From NCBI GenBank assembly GCA_947494805.1, contig CANLWK010000010.1:29836-93835 (forward strand): 64,000 nucleotides of DNA. The letters run 5' to 3'. The first letter of the stretch is position 1, and the number at the start of each line of letters is the position of its first letter. Below, piece after piece: positions 17,944-27,548 of the stretch. The DNA comes from an uncultured Croceitalea sp. (GTDB lineage: Bacteria; Bacteroidota; Bacteroidia; Flavobacteriales; Flavobacteriaceae). Made by a program: the position numbers and the translations under genes. The notes below the pieces were generated by a model that saw nothing but the letters and a program-made list of their open reading frames with translations, was not told where the DNA came from and made no database searches.

Positions 17944-18668
17944 TATAACAACACCCCCAACTCTTCTTTGGCCTTTTTTAATATGTGCCTATGTGCCCTC
18001 AAACTCTGTTTTGACATGCTTTCAGATTCTGAAACTAGTTCACGGTATACTACGAGCGCATCTTCATTTTTATCATTTCTAACTAAAAATCGGGCAAGTT
18101 CAAGGCGTTCCATAAAATAATTATAAGGAGCGTCAAACTGACGTAACAGTTTTTCAGCTTCTTTTATCTCTCCTATTTTCTCGAAAGCCATGCCGTACAA
18201 AAAGGCAGCTCTAGATTTTTTAAAGTCTACATGCTGCTTGATCCGTTCTGCATAGGTAATTGACATTTCAAACGCTGAAGAAAAATAATGGGCTTCCTGA
18301 AGTTTTGATAACACATAAAAATCATTCTTGAAAACGTCTTTCAGCGATGATTCATAGTGAGCAATGGCTTCGCTGTACATATTCTCAGCAAGAAGTGCAT
18401 CGGCCAAAGCAACCCTGTTCTCAAAAGATTCAGAAAACTTGAGCTTCTTTTCTAAGTCTTTGATTTTCTTTGACGGATTGATGACCGCTATCAAGTTTTC
18501 TTGAGCTTTCTCAACATCTCTTTTTTGAACCACATTCATAAACAGATAGAGCAACGAGCCCAAGAGCGGTAAAAAAATGATGGCAAAAATCCAGTAATAG
18601 TTGTTTTTGTTAGTGTAACAATGATAGATACAAAACCCTTGCAAAGCGACAATCAAATAAAAATACAT
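17943..18668 (-). CDS. Membrane-anchored TPR protein
   Basis: A 241-residue protein with two N-terminal membrane segments (residues about 2-16 and 24-45, the second LLGSLLYLFM-like) resembling the PLDc_N anchor of cardiolipin synthases, followed by a soluble region of tetratricopeptide-like helices (for example AIAHYESSL, EALVVYRELV-type units). I took the ATG at 18668; the frame upstream begins only at a TTG. It probably scaffolds protein contacts at the inner membrane; no enzyme motif is visible. The gene shares a TAATG junction with the UDG-like gene downstream. Confidence 0.75.
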   Translation of the reverse strand: MYFYLIVALQGFCIYHCYTNKNNYYWIFAIIFLPLLGSLLYLFMNVVQKRDVEKAQENLIAVINPSKKIKDLEKKLKFSESFENRVALADALLAENMYSEAIAHYESSLKDVFKNDFYVLSKLQEAHYFSSAFEMSITYAERIKQHVDFKKSRAAFLYGMAFEKIGEIKEAEKLLRQFDAPYNYFMERLELARFLVRNDKNEDALVVYRELVSESESMSKQSLRAHRHILKKAKEELGVLL

Positions 18669-18756
18669 GACCCTAAAATAACACAATCAGGACGAACCAA
18701 AAATTTTAAAAACCCACCTGTATTTTGTATCTTAAGGGAACACTAAAACAAGAACT

Positions 18757-18891
18757 ATGGGAAAAGGGGACATTAAAACAAAACGCGGAAAAATTGCCAA
18801 CAAATCATATGGTGCAAGAAGAAAACGAAAAATTAAAAAGCGTACTTCGGTAGATGAAAAAGTAGCGGTCGAAAAAGTAAAAAAAGGTTAA
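18757..18891 (+). CDS. Small basic ribosomal protein of the THX (bTHX) family
   Basis: A 44-residue, highly basic protein starting MGKGDIKTKRGKI and continuing NKSYGARRKRKIKK. This matches the pattern of the 30S subunit protein THX as it occurs in Bacteroidota (MGKGD, TKRGKI, SYG.RR), where it packs into the head of the small subunit. The C-terminal 14 residues (VDEKVAVEKVKKG) are an acidic/basic extension. An ATG 88 bp from the divergent TPR gene and a TAA at 18889-18891 define it. Its stop overlaps that of the convergent lipoprotein gene. Confidence 0.85.
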   Translation: MGKGDIKTKRGKIANKSYGARRKRKIKKRTSVDEKVAVEKVKKG

Positions 18892-19250
18892 TCGACCTTG
18901 AACGACAACACCACTTCACCTGCTTCATCAATGGTCACTTCGTAGGTGTACAAACCAACTGGTAAGGGTTCTAGACCTTGCTGTGCGGGTGTAAAATTAT
19001 AGTTGGCAGAGTCCGCCTCTATCGTGAACGGCATAGCCTCAAAAGCCTCTTCATATTCGATATACTCTGAAAATCCGTCAGCAGCAATATTTTCGTAAAA
19101 CAGACTATCGGTAATGACCTCAACCAAATTGAAAGCAATCGCACTATTGTTTTTGATTCTGATATTGGCAGTAGTGAGCTCGTCATCTCTATCTGTACAA
19201 GCCACCAAGCCCAAAGTAATTATAAATAAAGCCAGCAGTACTCTTTTCAT
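18888..19250 (-). CDS. Small lipoprotein of unknown function
   Basis: A 120-residue lipoprotein. The signal runs to Cys18 (IITLGLVAC), followed by an acidic stretch (TDRDDE) like those that direct lipoproteins to the surface in flavobacteria. The rest looks like a single all-beta domain ending in GLYTYEVTIDEAGEVVLSF. I do not recognise a family. It ends within the last codons of the THX gene on the other strand and lies 44 bp downstream of yaaA on the same strand. Confidence 0.75.
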   Translation of the reverse strand: MKRVLLALFIITLGLVACTDRDDELTTANIRIKNNSAIAFNLVEVITDSLFYENIAADGFSEYIEYEEAFEAMPFTIEADSANYNFTPAQQGLEPLPVGLYTYEVTIDEAGEVVLSFKVD

Positions 19251-19294
19251 TGTTCACGCCTTTATCTAAAGAACGTGGTTTAGGTGATTTTATT

Positions 19295-20056
19295 CTATCT
19301 GATAAAAACAGGTTGATTCGCTTTTAATGTATGTTCTTTGCTGTAAATGTAGTCATCGTAATTGAAGCCCTTAATATCTTCAAGGTTTTTCGCATTGGTG
19401 TCAATAATGTACCGTACCATAGAACCTCTTGCTTTTTTGGCAAAAAAACTGATAATCTTCAACTTATCGTTTTTCCAATCTTTAAAGATAGGTGTGATTA
19501 CGGGTACTTTCAATTGTTTTTCATCAATCGCCGAGAAATATTCGTTGCTGGCCAAGTTGACAAACAACTCATCATCTTTTAGCTCATTGTTCAGATGTGC
19601 TGTCAAATCTTTTTTCCAAAACTCGTACAGATTTTTTTTGCGGCCCACTTTTAACTGTGTGCCCATTTCTAGGCGATAGGGCTGAATGAGGTCCAGCGGT
19701 CTGAGAATTCCGTAAAGACCTGACAATATTCTTAAGGTTTCTTGCAGGGCATCTAACTTTTCTGCAGGCAATGTATGGGCATCTAGCCCTTGGTACACAT
19801 CTCCATTGAACATATAAACTGCTGGCCGTGCATTTTCAGTGGTAAAAGGTGTTGAGAAGTCTTGGTTACGCTGCCAATTCAATTGGGCCAAATTGTCTGA
19901 AATGGACATCAGTTTTGCTAAAGCTTTTGGTTTTTTCTTTGCCAATATGGTATTCAGCTTTTCAGAAGCTCCTAAAAATTGGGGCTCACTGAACCTTTCT
20001 GTGGGTAGTTTACTTTCAAAATCAAGTGATTTGGCCGGGGATATAACGATTTTCAT
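19295..20056 (-). CDS. yaaA: Peroxide stress protein YaaA (DUF328)
   Basis: A 253-residue member of the YaaA/DUF328 family, which in E. coli lowers free iron and limits oxidative DNA damage during peroxide stress. The start [12 protein letters not shown], the [13 protein letters not shown] segment and the LNLAS-type [11 protein letters not shown] block are diagnostic. The fold binds DNA via a helix-hairpin-helix-like motif, according to family knowledge. It has its own promoter-like sequence upstream. Confidence 0.93.
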   Translation of the reverse strand: MKIVISPAKSLDFESKLPTERFSEPQFLGASEKLNTILAKKKPKALAKLMSISDNLAQLNWQRNQDFSTPFTTENARPAVYMFNGDVYQGLDAHTLPAEKLDALQETLRILSGLYGILRPLDLIQPYRLEMGTQLKVGRKKNLYEFWKKDLTAHLNNELKDDELFVNLASNEYFSAIDEKQLKVPVITPIFKDWKNDKLKIISFFAKKARGSMVRYIIDTNAKNLEDIKGFNYDDYIYSKEHTLKANQPVFIR

Positions 20057-20073
20057 TGTGCACTATTTATACT

Positions 20074-20102
20074 CAAAAATAAAGCCAAATTATTAAACCA
20101 AA
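20074..20102 (-). promoter_or_regulatory. Flavobacterial-type promoter of yaaA
   Basis: Reading the minus strand, TTTG (20099-20102) is followed after 17 bases by TATTTTTG (20074-20081), matching the Bacteroidota -33/-7 consensus TTG and TAnnTTTG. The -7 box ends 17 bases before the yaaA ATG, giving a short leader. This is the best promoter match I found in the window. Confidence 0.6.
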
Positions 20103-20151
20103 AGCAAAGCTAAATGGAGTTCTTCAATGGGTGAATTGAAAGAACTTATAA

Positions 20152-21177
20152 TCAGGTTGAATGTTGTGCGTAATTACGCCATTTGTCAATGCAATTGACC
20201 ATGTCATCAGGTAGTTCAGAATCAAAACGCATCATTTCACCTGTCACTGGATGTTCAAAACCCAAGGTTTTGGCATGCAAGGCCTGTCTTGGTAACACTT
20301 TAAAGGCATTTTCAACGAACTGCTTGTACTTGGTAAACGTAGTACCCTTCAAGATTTTATCACCCCCATAGCGTTCGTCATTGAACAAGGTGTGCCCAAT
20401 ATACTTCATGTGTACCCTAATCTGATGTGTACGGCCAGTTTCTAACTTACAGGACACCAAGGTAACATAGCCCAATCGTTCCAACACCTTGTAATGTGTT
20501 ACTGCTTCTTTACCTTCATCGCCCTCAGGAAAGACGGTCATTTGTAACCTGTTCTTCGGATGCCGGGCCAAATGGCCTTCAATAGTGCCCCTATCGGCCT
20601 CTACATTGCCCCACACCAGGGCCACATATTCACGTTCACTTGTTTTCTCAAAAAACTGCTTGGCCAAATGGGTCATGGCCGCTTCGGTCTTGGCAATGAC
20701 CAAAAGCCCTGAAGTATCTTTATCAATACGGTGCACCAAACCCGGACGTTCAGAACTATTGTTTGGCAAATTATCAAAATGGTAAACCAGCGCGTTAATC
20801 AAGGTCCCCGAGTAATTACCATGACCGGGGTGAACTACCATGCCGGCCGGTTTGTTGACCACCAACAAGACCTCATCTTCATAAACAATACTTAAAGGAA
20901 TATTCTCTGGAGTCAGTAAAAACTCGTAAGGTGGATGTTCAAACAGCACTTTGACCTCATCACCGGCTTTGACCTTATAATTTTGTTTGACAATAATGTC
21001 ATTGACCCAGATGTTTCCATCTTTTGCAGCTTTCTGAATTTTATTTCTTGTAGCGTTCTCAATAAAGTTCATTAAAAACTTATCCACACGCAAAGGTTCT
21101 TGTCCCTTGGAAGCTGTGAATCTGTAATGCTCAAAAAGGTCATCTTGGCTCGGACCAAAGCTATCTTCAGTAGCCAT
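20152..21177 (-). CDS. RluD-type 23S rRNA pseudouridine synthase
   Basis: A 341-residue RluA-family synthase. Residues about 28-85 are an S4 RNA-binding domain (VDKFLMNFI...NKIQKAAKDGNIWVN). The catalytic domain has the active-site Asp152 in GLVHRIDKDTSGL, YVALVWG and TGRTHQIRVHMKYIGH. RluD-type enzymes modify positions in helix 69 of 23S rRNA; the exact site here is inferred from domain layout only. Its ATG overlaps the stop of the upstream PASTA gene by one base. Confidence 0.9.
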   Translation of the reverse strand: MATEDSFGPSQDDLFEHYRFTASKGQEPLRVDKFLMNFIENATRNKIQKAAKDGNIWVNDIIVKQNYKVKAGDEVKVLFEHPPYEFLLTPENIPLSIVYEDEVLLVVNKPAGMVVHPGHGNYSGTLINALVYHFDNLPNNSSERPGLVHRIDKDTSGLLVIAKTEAAMTHLAKQFFEKTSEREYVALVWGNVEADRGTIEGHLARHPKNRLQMTVFPEGDEGKEAVTHYKVLERLGYVTLVSCKLETGRTHQIRVHMKYIGHTLFNDERYGGDKILKGTTFTKYKQFVENAFKVLPRQALHAKTLGFEHPVTGEMMRFDSELPDDMVNCIDKWRNYAQHST

Positions 21178-21764
21178 TAATTGGAGTCTGCTTGAATTCG
21201 TGCACTGTCGGGTATGGAACCGTTACCACAAATCAATTCAATTCTAGAGGTTTTGGGGAGCTTATCACCATGTTTGATATACTTTCCCTTAAACTTCATT
21301 TGATAGACCATATCTTTTCCCAATTCGTCAATATAGGTCACACGTTGCACATCAAGACCTACGGCCCGTAACATTGAGGTAGCATTTCTTTGTGTAACCT
21401 GTATTATATCAGGTACAGTAACCTTTTTATAGCCTGAAGGATTGACCGTAAAATAAATCTTGCGGTTATCCTTGACCTTGGTCCCTGCCGTTGGGTTTTG
21501 TTCTAGAATGGAAAAGCGTGGAAAATCGGGATTAAAATTTGTGGAATCCAACACTTCATATCTTAATCCTGCTTCCTCAGCAGTTTTTCGCATCTCTTGA
21601 ACCGACATTTTTGAAAAATCGGGTACTTCAACAAATTCACCGTGGTTTGTAGTGCTCTTTAACCATTGTAAAGTGATAAAGCAGATTACAACTACCAACA
21701 CCAAAGCAAGTCCTAGTTGAATCAAAAAAGTTTTGCTCCGAATAAAATTAAAAAAGTCTTTCAT
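21177..21764 (-). CDS. PASTA-domain membrane protein
   Basis: A 195-residue protein with one N-terminal membrane segment (residues about 13-32) and two extracytoplasmic PASTA domains, VEVPDFSKMSVQEMRKTAEE... and VTVPDIIQVTQRNATSMLRA.... PASTA domains bind peptidoglycan fragments in penicillin-binding proteins and Ser/Thr kinases, but here neither catalytic module is present. It is directly upstream of the rluD-like gene (TAATG junction) and divergent from ddl, a peptidoglycan precursor gene, which fits an envelope role. Confidence 0.85.
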   Translation of the reverse strand: MKDFFNFIRSKTFLIQLGLALVLVVVICFITLQWLKSTTNHGEFVEVPDFSKMSVQEMRKTAEEAGLRYEVLDSTNFNPDFPRFSILEQNPTAGTKVKDNRKIYFTVNPSGYKKVTVPDIIQVTQRNATSMLRAVGLDVQRVTYIDELGKDMVYQMKFKGKYIKHGDKLPKTSRIELICGNGSIPDSARIQADSN

Positions 21765-21839
21765 GAATCATTGTTATCACGGCAAATATAGAAAAACAGC
21801 CCTTTTTTATTTACTTTGGCAGCATCATAATTATAGAAG

Positions 21840-22823
21840 ATGAAGAAAAACATTGCCGTTATCATGGGTGGATATTCAAGTGAATACTATATCTCTTTGA
21901 AGAGCGGCTCAGTGGTAATGCATCATTTGGACCGCCAAAAATATAATTGTTACGGTATTACAATCAGCAAGAGCGGATGGTACTATATGGACGAGTCAGA
22001 ACAACCGCACGAAATCGACAAGAATGACTTTAGCATCAATATTGGTGGGCAAAAGGTGGTTTTTGACTGTGTGTTCAATGCCATACATGGTACCCCCGGT
22101 GAGGATGGACGCTTACAAGCATACTTTGAATTGTTACAACTACCGCAAACCTCATGTGGTTCTTATCAAGCGGCATTGACCTTTAATAAGCGAGACCTAT
22201 TGAGTACGCTTAAACCCTATGGTATTAAGTGTGCGACATCATACTTCTTAAATTTTGGCGATGCCATTGACCATGATACCATCATTGCCAAAGTAGGGCT
22301 GCCATGTTTTGTAAAGGCGAATCGGGCGGGCAGTAGTTTTGGTATCTCAAAAGTGTATAAAAAAGATGAATTGGATGCCGCTATAGCCAAGGCGTTAAGT
22401 GAAGACCATGAAGTGATCATAGAATCTTACTTAGACGGCACAGAAGTGTCGGTGGGGGTAATTACGTACAATGGTGAAGTCACCGTGTTGCCGATGACCG
22501 AAATCGTTAGTGAAAATGACTTCTTTGATTATGAGGCAAAATACGAGGGTAAATCACAAGAGATTACACCAGCTCGTATTACGGCAAACCAAGAAAGAAA
22601 TGCTGCCAAGACCGCTAGAAAAGTTTACAAGGTATTAGGGATGAAAGGTTATTCTAGGAGCGAGTTCATTTTCATGGGCGATGAGCCGTACATGCTTGAA
22701 ATGAATACCACTCCGGGCCTGACGGAAGAAAGCCTTTTGCCCCAACAGGCGCACGAAGCAGGTATTTCGTTAGCTGAACTCTTTGAAAGTGCGATTGTTG
22801 AGGCCTTAAGTAATAATGTGTAA
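21840..22823 (+). CDS. ddl: D-alanine--D-alanine ligase
   Basis: Makes the D-Ala-D-Ala dipeptide for peptidoglycan precursors. The 327 residues form an ATP-grasp enzyme: the N-terminal IMGGYSSEYYISLKSG, HGTPGEDG, the Tyr/Ser-containing middle (KANRAGSSFGISKV), EVSVGVI, and EMNTTPGLTEESLLP at the metal-binding end. The start ATG at 21840 follows the divergent PASTA gene by 75 bp. coaD follows 23 bp later. Confidence 0.96.
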   Translation: MKKNIAVIMGGYSSEYYISLKSGSVVMHHLDRQKYNCYGITISKSGWYYMDESEQPHEIDKNDFSINIGGQKVVFDCVFNAIHGTPGEDGRLQAYFELLQLPQTSCGSYQAALTFNKRDLLSTLKPYGIKCATSYFLNFGDAIDHDTIIAKVGLPCFVKANRAGSSFGISKVYKKDELDAAIAKALSEDHEVIIESYLDGTEVSVGVITYNGEVTVLPMTEIVSENDFFDYEAKYEGKSQEITPARITANQERNAAKTARKVYKVLGMKGYSRSEFIFMGDEPYMLEMNTTPGLTEESLLPQQAHEAGISLAELFESAIVEALSNNV

Positions 22824-22846
22824 TTTTAAACAAAACCCAAACTAAC

Positions 22847-23305
22847 ATGAGGCGTGCTATATTCCCGGGGTCCTTCGACCCGTTGACATTAGGTCATTTT
22901 GACATTATTTCACGAGGTATCACACTCTTTGATGAGCTCTATATCGCCATTGGCATCAACGCAGATAAAAAGTATATGTTTTCTTTAGATGAGCGCAAAA
23001 AGTTCATTGAAGAAGCTTTTGCCAATGAGCCTAAAATCAAAGTAGTCACCTACCAAGGTCTGACCGTTGATTTTTGTAAAGACATCGGGGCCGATTTTAT
23101 CTTAAGGGGGTTGCGAAATCCCGCGGATTTTGAGTTTGAAAAAGCAATTGCCCATACCAACAGAAAGCTCTCAGAAATTGAAACGGTCTTCTTATTGACC
23201 TCCTCAGGCAAATCATACATCAGTTCTTCAATAGTACGCGATGTCATCAGAAATGGAGGTGACTACACAAGTTTAGTTCCTGATACCGTCAGATATATAA
23301 AGTGA
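22847..23305 (+). CDS. coaD: Pantetheine-phosphate adenylyltransferase
   Basis: Transfers AMP to 4'-phosphopantetheine, the penultimate step of coenzyme A synthesis. The 152-residue nucleotidyltransferase shows the PGSFDPLTLGHFDI motif with the T/H-x-G-H signature, GLRNPADFEFE, and ISSSIVRD near the C-terminus. Length is normal. Probably co-transcribed with ddl. Confidence 0.97.
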   Translation: MRRAIFPGSFDPLTLGHFDIISRGITLFDELYIAIGINADKKYMFSLDERKKFIEEAFANEPKIKVVTYQGLTVDFCKDIGADFILRGLRNPADFEFEKAIAHTNRKLSEIETVFLLTSSGKSYISSSIVRDVIRNGGDYTSLVPDTVRYIK

Positions 23306-23470
23306 CCGCTGAGTCAAGGGCTTAAAACGTGTTGTAGGTCTCACATATATCTAAAGTCACTTACAACGAGTTTCTACATCTTCACAACATTATTTATTTT
23401 TTACAGTTATATACTTCTATAATTGTAAGAAAATACGTTAGTTTAAAATTCCCAAATCTTAAACCTACAC

Positions 23471-25321
23471 ATGTTAAAAACTACTTTTGCAACTAGCTAC
23501 ACTAGTATTATCAGGCAGTTACCTACCGCTACGGCCTTTGTTGACAGCAACTTAAAAATAGCCCACGCCTCAAACTCTTGGCTAGACTTTTTTGAGCTCA
23601 AGCCACAGGAAGCCATGGGCAAACATCTACTTGAGGTATTTGAAGGTCATGACCATACCGAATGGAAAAAATGTTTGAACAAATGTTTCAAGGGTTTCAC
23701 CGAACACGGCCTACAGCATAAAACATCAAGTACTGGCGATATGCAATGGTTTGAATGGACCAATGCCCCCTGGTATGATGACAATGAAAACATCATAGGC
23801 ATTATTATTCAAACAGAAGACGTTACCAAACGCGTGGAGAGTGAAATCAAATTTGAAAAACTCGAAAACCTGTTTAAGGAGCAATCTGAAATTTCCAATG
23901 TAGGTACTTGGGAATACAATTTGTTCACCGAAGAAATCACATGGTCAGATATGACCAAAAAAATACACGAAGTACCTTTAAATTATAGCCCAACGATTGA
24001 CAGTGCCATCAGTTTCTATAAAAGTGGACACGATCGCAATACCATTGCCATGTTGGTTCATAATGGTATTAATAAAGGAGAATCTTGGAGTGCTAAATCA
24101 AAAATTATCACCCAAAAAGGCAACGAAAAATGGATTGTCTCAGCTGGCAAGCCACTATACAAAAATGGACAGGTCACCCGACTTTTAGGCACCATTCAAG
24201 ACATTACAAAACAGGTAAACGCAGAAATTAAAACCAAAGAGAGTGAACAACTATTACGAACTTTAATAGACAACCTACCACTTAATGTTTTTATAAAAGA
24301 TAAAGAATCACGAAAAATTTTAGTCAACAAATCAGAATGTGAGTACTTGGGTATTACAAACCCCGAAGCGCTTATCGGAAAATCAGACTTTGATCTTTAT
24401 GATGAAGAGATTGCCAATATTTCAAGAGATGAGGATGTTCATGTAATGAAAACCCAAAAGTCCATTCTGGGAAAACGTACGGTCAGTGTCAAAAGAGATG
24501 GCACATCAACCTCATTTTTGACCTCTAAAATACCTTGGTTGGATATCAACGGAAACAGTCAAGGGGTCATCGGACTCAGTCTTGACATTTCTGAAATGAT
24601 TCAAAAAGAAGACCAGTTGCGTGATTTGATCAACGTAACTGCCATACAGAACAAAAAGCTTATCAATTTTGCGCATATTGTATCACATAACTTGCGATCG
24701 CACACAGCGAATTTTTCAATGCTATTGGATTTCTTGATCAATGAAAAAGAGGAAAACGAAAAGCAGCGCATTTTGGGTATGTTATCCCATGCATCTGATA
24801 ACTTAATGGATACCCTAGAAAATTTAAACGAAGTTGTAGATATCAGCACCAACGTCAACCTTGAAAAAAAACCACTGAACCTCAACGAACATTTGACCAA
24901 AGTACAACAGAATTTAGCCGGCTTTTTACACAAGAACAACGCTAAGATCACCAATACCATTACCGATGACTTTATGGTTCAGGCTGTGCCCGCTTATATG
25001 GAAAGCATCATACTCAATCTGATGACCAATGCAGTCAAATACAAACATCCAGAACGAGACCCAAAAATTTCATTTAGTGCAAAACGTGAAGATAATGTTA
25101 CCATTTTCAGCATTCAGGACAATGGGTTGGGAATCGATTTAGAAAAATATGGTGAGAAACTATTTGGAATGTACAAGACCTTTCATAACAATCCTGATGC
25201 ACGAGGCATTGGTCTTTACATTGCAAAAAATCAAATTGAAGCCATGAGCGGAAAGATTACCGTAAAGAGCGATGTAAACACGGGTTCAACATTTAGCGTG
25301 TATTTTAATGATAAAGCATAA
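23471..25321 (+). CDS. Soluble multi-PAS histidine kinase
   Basis: A 616-residue sensor kinase without a clear membrane segment or signal peptide, so it probably senses a cytoplasmic signal. Three PAS/PAC regions are visible at about residues 10-125, 140-250 and 255-380 (for example FVDSNLKIAHASNSWL, VGTWEYNLFTEEITWSD, LINLPLNVFIKDKESRK-type). The phosphoacceptor is His406 in AHIVSHNLRSH, then an HATPase with NLMTNAVKYKHP and DNGLGIDLEKYG. The HNLRSH box is the flavobacterial variant. It overlaps the following response-regulator gene by 14 bp, so the pair forms a two-component system. Confidence 0.9.
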   Translation: MLKTTFATSYTSIIRQLPTATAFVDSNLKIAHASNSWLDFFELKPQEAMGKHLLEVFEGHDHTEWKKCLNKCFKGFTEHGLQHKTSSTGDMQWFEWTNAPWYDDNENIIGIIIQTEDVTKRVESEIKFEKLENLFKEQSEISNVGTWEYNLFTEEITWSDMTKKIHEVPLNYSPTIDSAISFYKSGHDRNTIAMLVHNGINKGESWSAKSKIITQKGNEKWIVSAGKPLYKNGQVTRLLGTIQDITKQVNAEIKTKESEQLLRTLIDNLPLNVFIKDKESRKILVNKSECEYLGITNPEALIGKSDFDLYDEEIANISRDEDVHVMKTQKSILGKRTVSVKRDGTSTSFLTSKIPWLDINGNSQGVIGLSLDISEMIQKEDQLRDLINVTAIQNKKLINFAHIVSHNLRSHTANFSMLLDFLINEKEENEKQRILGMLSHASDNLMDTLENLNEVVDISTNVNLEKKPLNLNEHLTKVQQNLAGFLHKNNAKITNTITDDFMVQAVPAYMESIILNLMTNAVKYKHPERDPKISFSAKREDNVTIFSIQDNGLGIDLEKYGEKLFGMYKTFHNNPDARGIGLYIAKNQIEAMSGKITVKSDVNTGSTFSVYFNDKA

Positions 25322-25721
25322 TTATATATATATCGTAGATGATGATGCCATTACTATTTTTGGCATTAAAAAACTGTTATCACAGCTTTCTAGAACTCCA
25401 AAAGTTCGAGAATTTGGTAACGGAAAAACGGCCCTTCAAGCCATCACTAATGCCTTAAAGCAAGGGAAACAAGTACCTGATTTCATTTTTTTGGATATCA
25501 ATATGCCGATTATGGACGGTTGGCAATTTTTAGAAGAATTTTTGAAGCTGTCCTTGGACAAAAAAGTGACCATTAACATTGTCACCTCGTCTATTGACCC
25601 TTGTGACAAGAAAAAATGGTTGTCGTATAGAACCAATTCCAAGCATCGGCTACTGTTTAACAACAAGCCTATTTTTTCTATTGATTTAGAGCATATTATG
25701 AGAATCAATTTAGCATCATAA
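25308..25721 (+). CDS. Single-domain response regulator
   Basis: A 137-residue receiver protein with Asp11/Asp12 in YIVDDDA, phosphoacceptor Asp63 in FLDINMPIMDGW, and Lys in the final strand (NNKPIFSIDL). No output domain. It begins inside the last codons of the PAS kinase and is surely its partner; in such pairs the receiver works by protein contact or passes phosphate on. The Lys-Pro usually found at the end of the domain is present as NKP. Confidence 0.9.
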   Translation: MIKHNYIYIVDDDAITIFGIKKLLSQLSRTPKVREFGNGKTALQAITNALKQGKQVPDFIFLDINMPIMDGWQFLEEFLKLSLDKKVTINIVTSSIDPCDKKKWLSYRTNSKHRLLFNNKPIFSIDLEHIMRINLAS

Positions 25722-25735
25722 GCTGATTATTTCGT

Positions 25736-25743
25736 TATTTTTG
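25736..25743 (+). promoter_or_regulatory. -7 box-like sequence upstream of the M14 peptidase gene
   Basis: TATTTTTG matches the TAnnTTTG -7 consensus and lies 23 bp before the ATG at 25767. I did not find a TTG at the expected -33 distance, so the call is weak. Confidence 0.35.
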
Positions 25744-25766
25744 CATGGCTTAAGCTGCTTCATACT

Positions 25767-27548
25767 ATGCAAAAAATACAGGTTTTTTTAAGTTTGGTCC
25801 TATTAGCGCTCGTTTTTTCTTGTGAAAAGACAACTGATGAAAAGGCTGCTGAATTTATCACAACATTTGAAACTTCAAACGGGCAAGAAACCGCTACGTA
25901 TAATGAAGTAATTGATTTTTATATCAAGCTGGCAAGAAACCATCCTGAAATAAACATTCAGACCATTGGTCAAACCGATAGTGGTTATCCACTGCATCTA
26001 GTAACCTTTAATATCGATGGTGATTTTAATTTCCAAAAAATTCATGACGACAAAACAGTACTTCTGGTCAACAATGGGATTCATCCGGGAGAAAGTGACG
26101 GTATTGATGCCACTATGCTCTTGTTTCGTGATTTAGCAACGCAAAAGATTGCGCCCCAACAGAACGTTGTTTTGGTAACCATCCCCGTATATAATGTGGG
26201 CGGGATGCTCAACCGCAATTCACATACAAGGGCCAATCAAAATGGTCCCAAAGCATATGGGTTTCGAGGTAATGCGCAGAACTATGACCTAAATCGAGAT
26301 TTTATAAAGGTCGATACTGAAAACGCCAAAACATTCACCAAAATTTTTCATTTGGTGAAACCAGACGTTTTCATTGATAATCATGTCAGCAATGGTGCTG
26401 ACTACCAATATACTTTGACACATTTGTTTACCCAACATAACAAATTAGGTGGGGAAATGGGTGATTATCTGCATGCAGCGCTCATTCCAAAATTAGAACA
26501 ACAATTAGCTTCGGCTGAGTGGGACATCACACCTTATGTAAATGTATTCAATAGGCCACCTGAAACAGGTTTTTCACAGTTTATGGACCATCCAAGATAT
26601 TCAACAGGCTTTACTACACTATATAATACCTTTGGCATGATGGTCGAAACCCATATGCTCAAGCCGTATACTAAAAGGGTGATGGGTACCTATGAACTGA
26701 TGCGTCAAATGTTGCTCATTACCAACGAAGAGCATCAAAAAATAAAAGAGTTGCGAAAGAAGGCCAGCCTTTCGTTTGAAAATTTAAAAACGTATCATTT
26801 AAACTGGCAGTTGGACACTACGCAAACCACAACATTACAATTCAAAGGTTTTGAAGTAGATACTTTGACCAGTGAAGTTACGGGGCTAGCTCGCCTTAAA
26901 TATGATAAAGATCGCCCATTTGTAAAGAATGTTGCCTATAGCAATTATTATGTTCCGGCAGATACCGTTCAAGTACCGCAGGGGTATATCATAAAAAAAG
27001 GATGGCAAAAGGTAATCGATAGGCTTAATCTCAACGAAGTCGAGTTTTTTGAACTGGAAGCGGATACCATTTTGACGGTTGAATCTTATAGAATCAGAGA
27101 CTATAGTACAAGAACGAATCCATATGAAGGGCACTATCCACATTACAATACCTCAGTGATAAAAAACAATAAAAAAGTGCAATTTAGAAAAGGTGATATT
27201 GTGGTGCCGACCCAACAATTGGCTCTTCGGTACATTCTAGAAACCTTAGAACCTCAAGCACCTGACTCATTTTTCAACTGGAACTTTTTCGATACTATTC
27301 TACAACAAAAAGAAGGTTTTTCCCCCTATGTTTTCGAAGATATTGCCTATCAACTTTTGATGGAAAATCAGGTGCTTAGAGATAGTTTTTTGGCCAAAAA
27401 GCAAAACGATGAAGTGTTCAATGCCAACTGGTACGCACAACTTGATTGGGTTTTTAAACACTCTCCGCATTACGAGCCAGCTCATTTGCAGTATCCCATT
27501 TATAGGGTAACCAAAGGTAGTAGTGCAGCCTCAATCTTCAAAGACTGA
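25767..27548 (+). CDS. M14-family zinc carboxypeptidase lipoprotein
   Basis: A 593-residue exported peptidase. A lipoprotein signal ends at Cys19 (LLALVFSCEK). The carboxypeptidase A-type fold shows the zinc ligands in NNGIHPGESDG (His and Glu) and FIDNHVSNGADYQY (His), plus the substrate-binding NYDLNRDF segment. The C-terminal third (from about residue 330) has no motif I recognise. It likely trims peptides at the cell surface. Its last 18 bases overlap the end of the convergent NUDIX gene. Confidence 0.85.
   Translation: MQKIQVFLSLVLLALVFSCEKTTDEKAAEFITTFETSNGQETATYNEVIDFYIKLARNHPEINIQTIGQTDSGYPLHLVTFNIDGDFNFQKIHDDKTVLLVNNGIHPGESDGIDATMLLFRDLATQKIAPQQNVVLVTIPVYNVGGMLNRNSHTRANQNGPKAYGFRGNAQNYDLNRDFIKVDTENAKTFTKIFHLVKPDVFIDNHVSNGADYQYTLTHLFTQHNKLGGEMGDYLHAALIPKLEQQLASAEWDITPYVNVFNRPPETGFSQFMDHPRYSTGFTTLYNTFGMMVETHMLKPYTKRVMGTYELMRQMLLITNEEHQKIKELRKKASLSFENLKTYHLNWQLDTTQTTTLQFKGFEVDTLTSEVTGLARLKYDKDRPFVKNVAYSNYYVPADTVQVPQGYIIKKGWQKVIDRLNLNEVEFFELEADTILTVESYRIRDYSTRTNPYEGHYPHYNTSVIKNNKKVQFRKGDIVVPTQQLALRYILETLEPQAPDSFFNWNFFDTILQQKEGFSPYVFEDIAYQLLMENQVLRDSFLAKKQNDEVFNANWYAQLDWVFKHSPHYEPAHLQYPIYRVTKGSSAASIFKD

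Noticed and set aside
23331-23367. Hairpin after coaD (9-bp arms with one mismatch, 19-base loop)
   Set aside because: Long loop, no T-run, no clear role; chance is possible.
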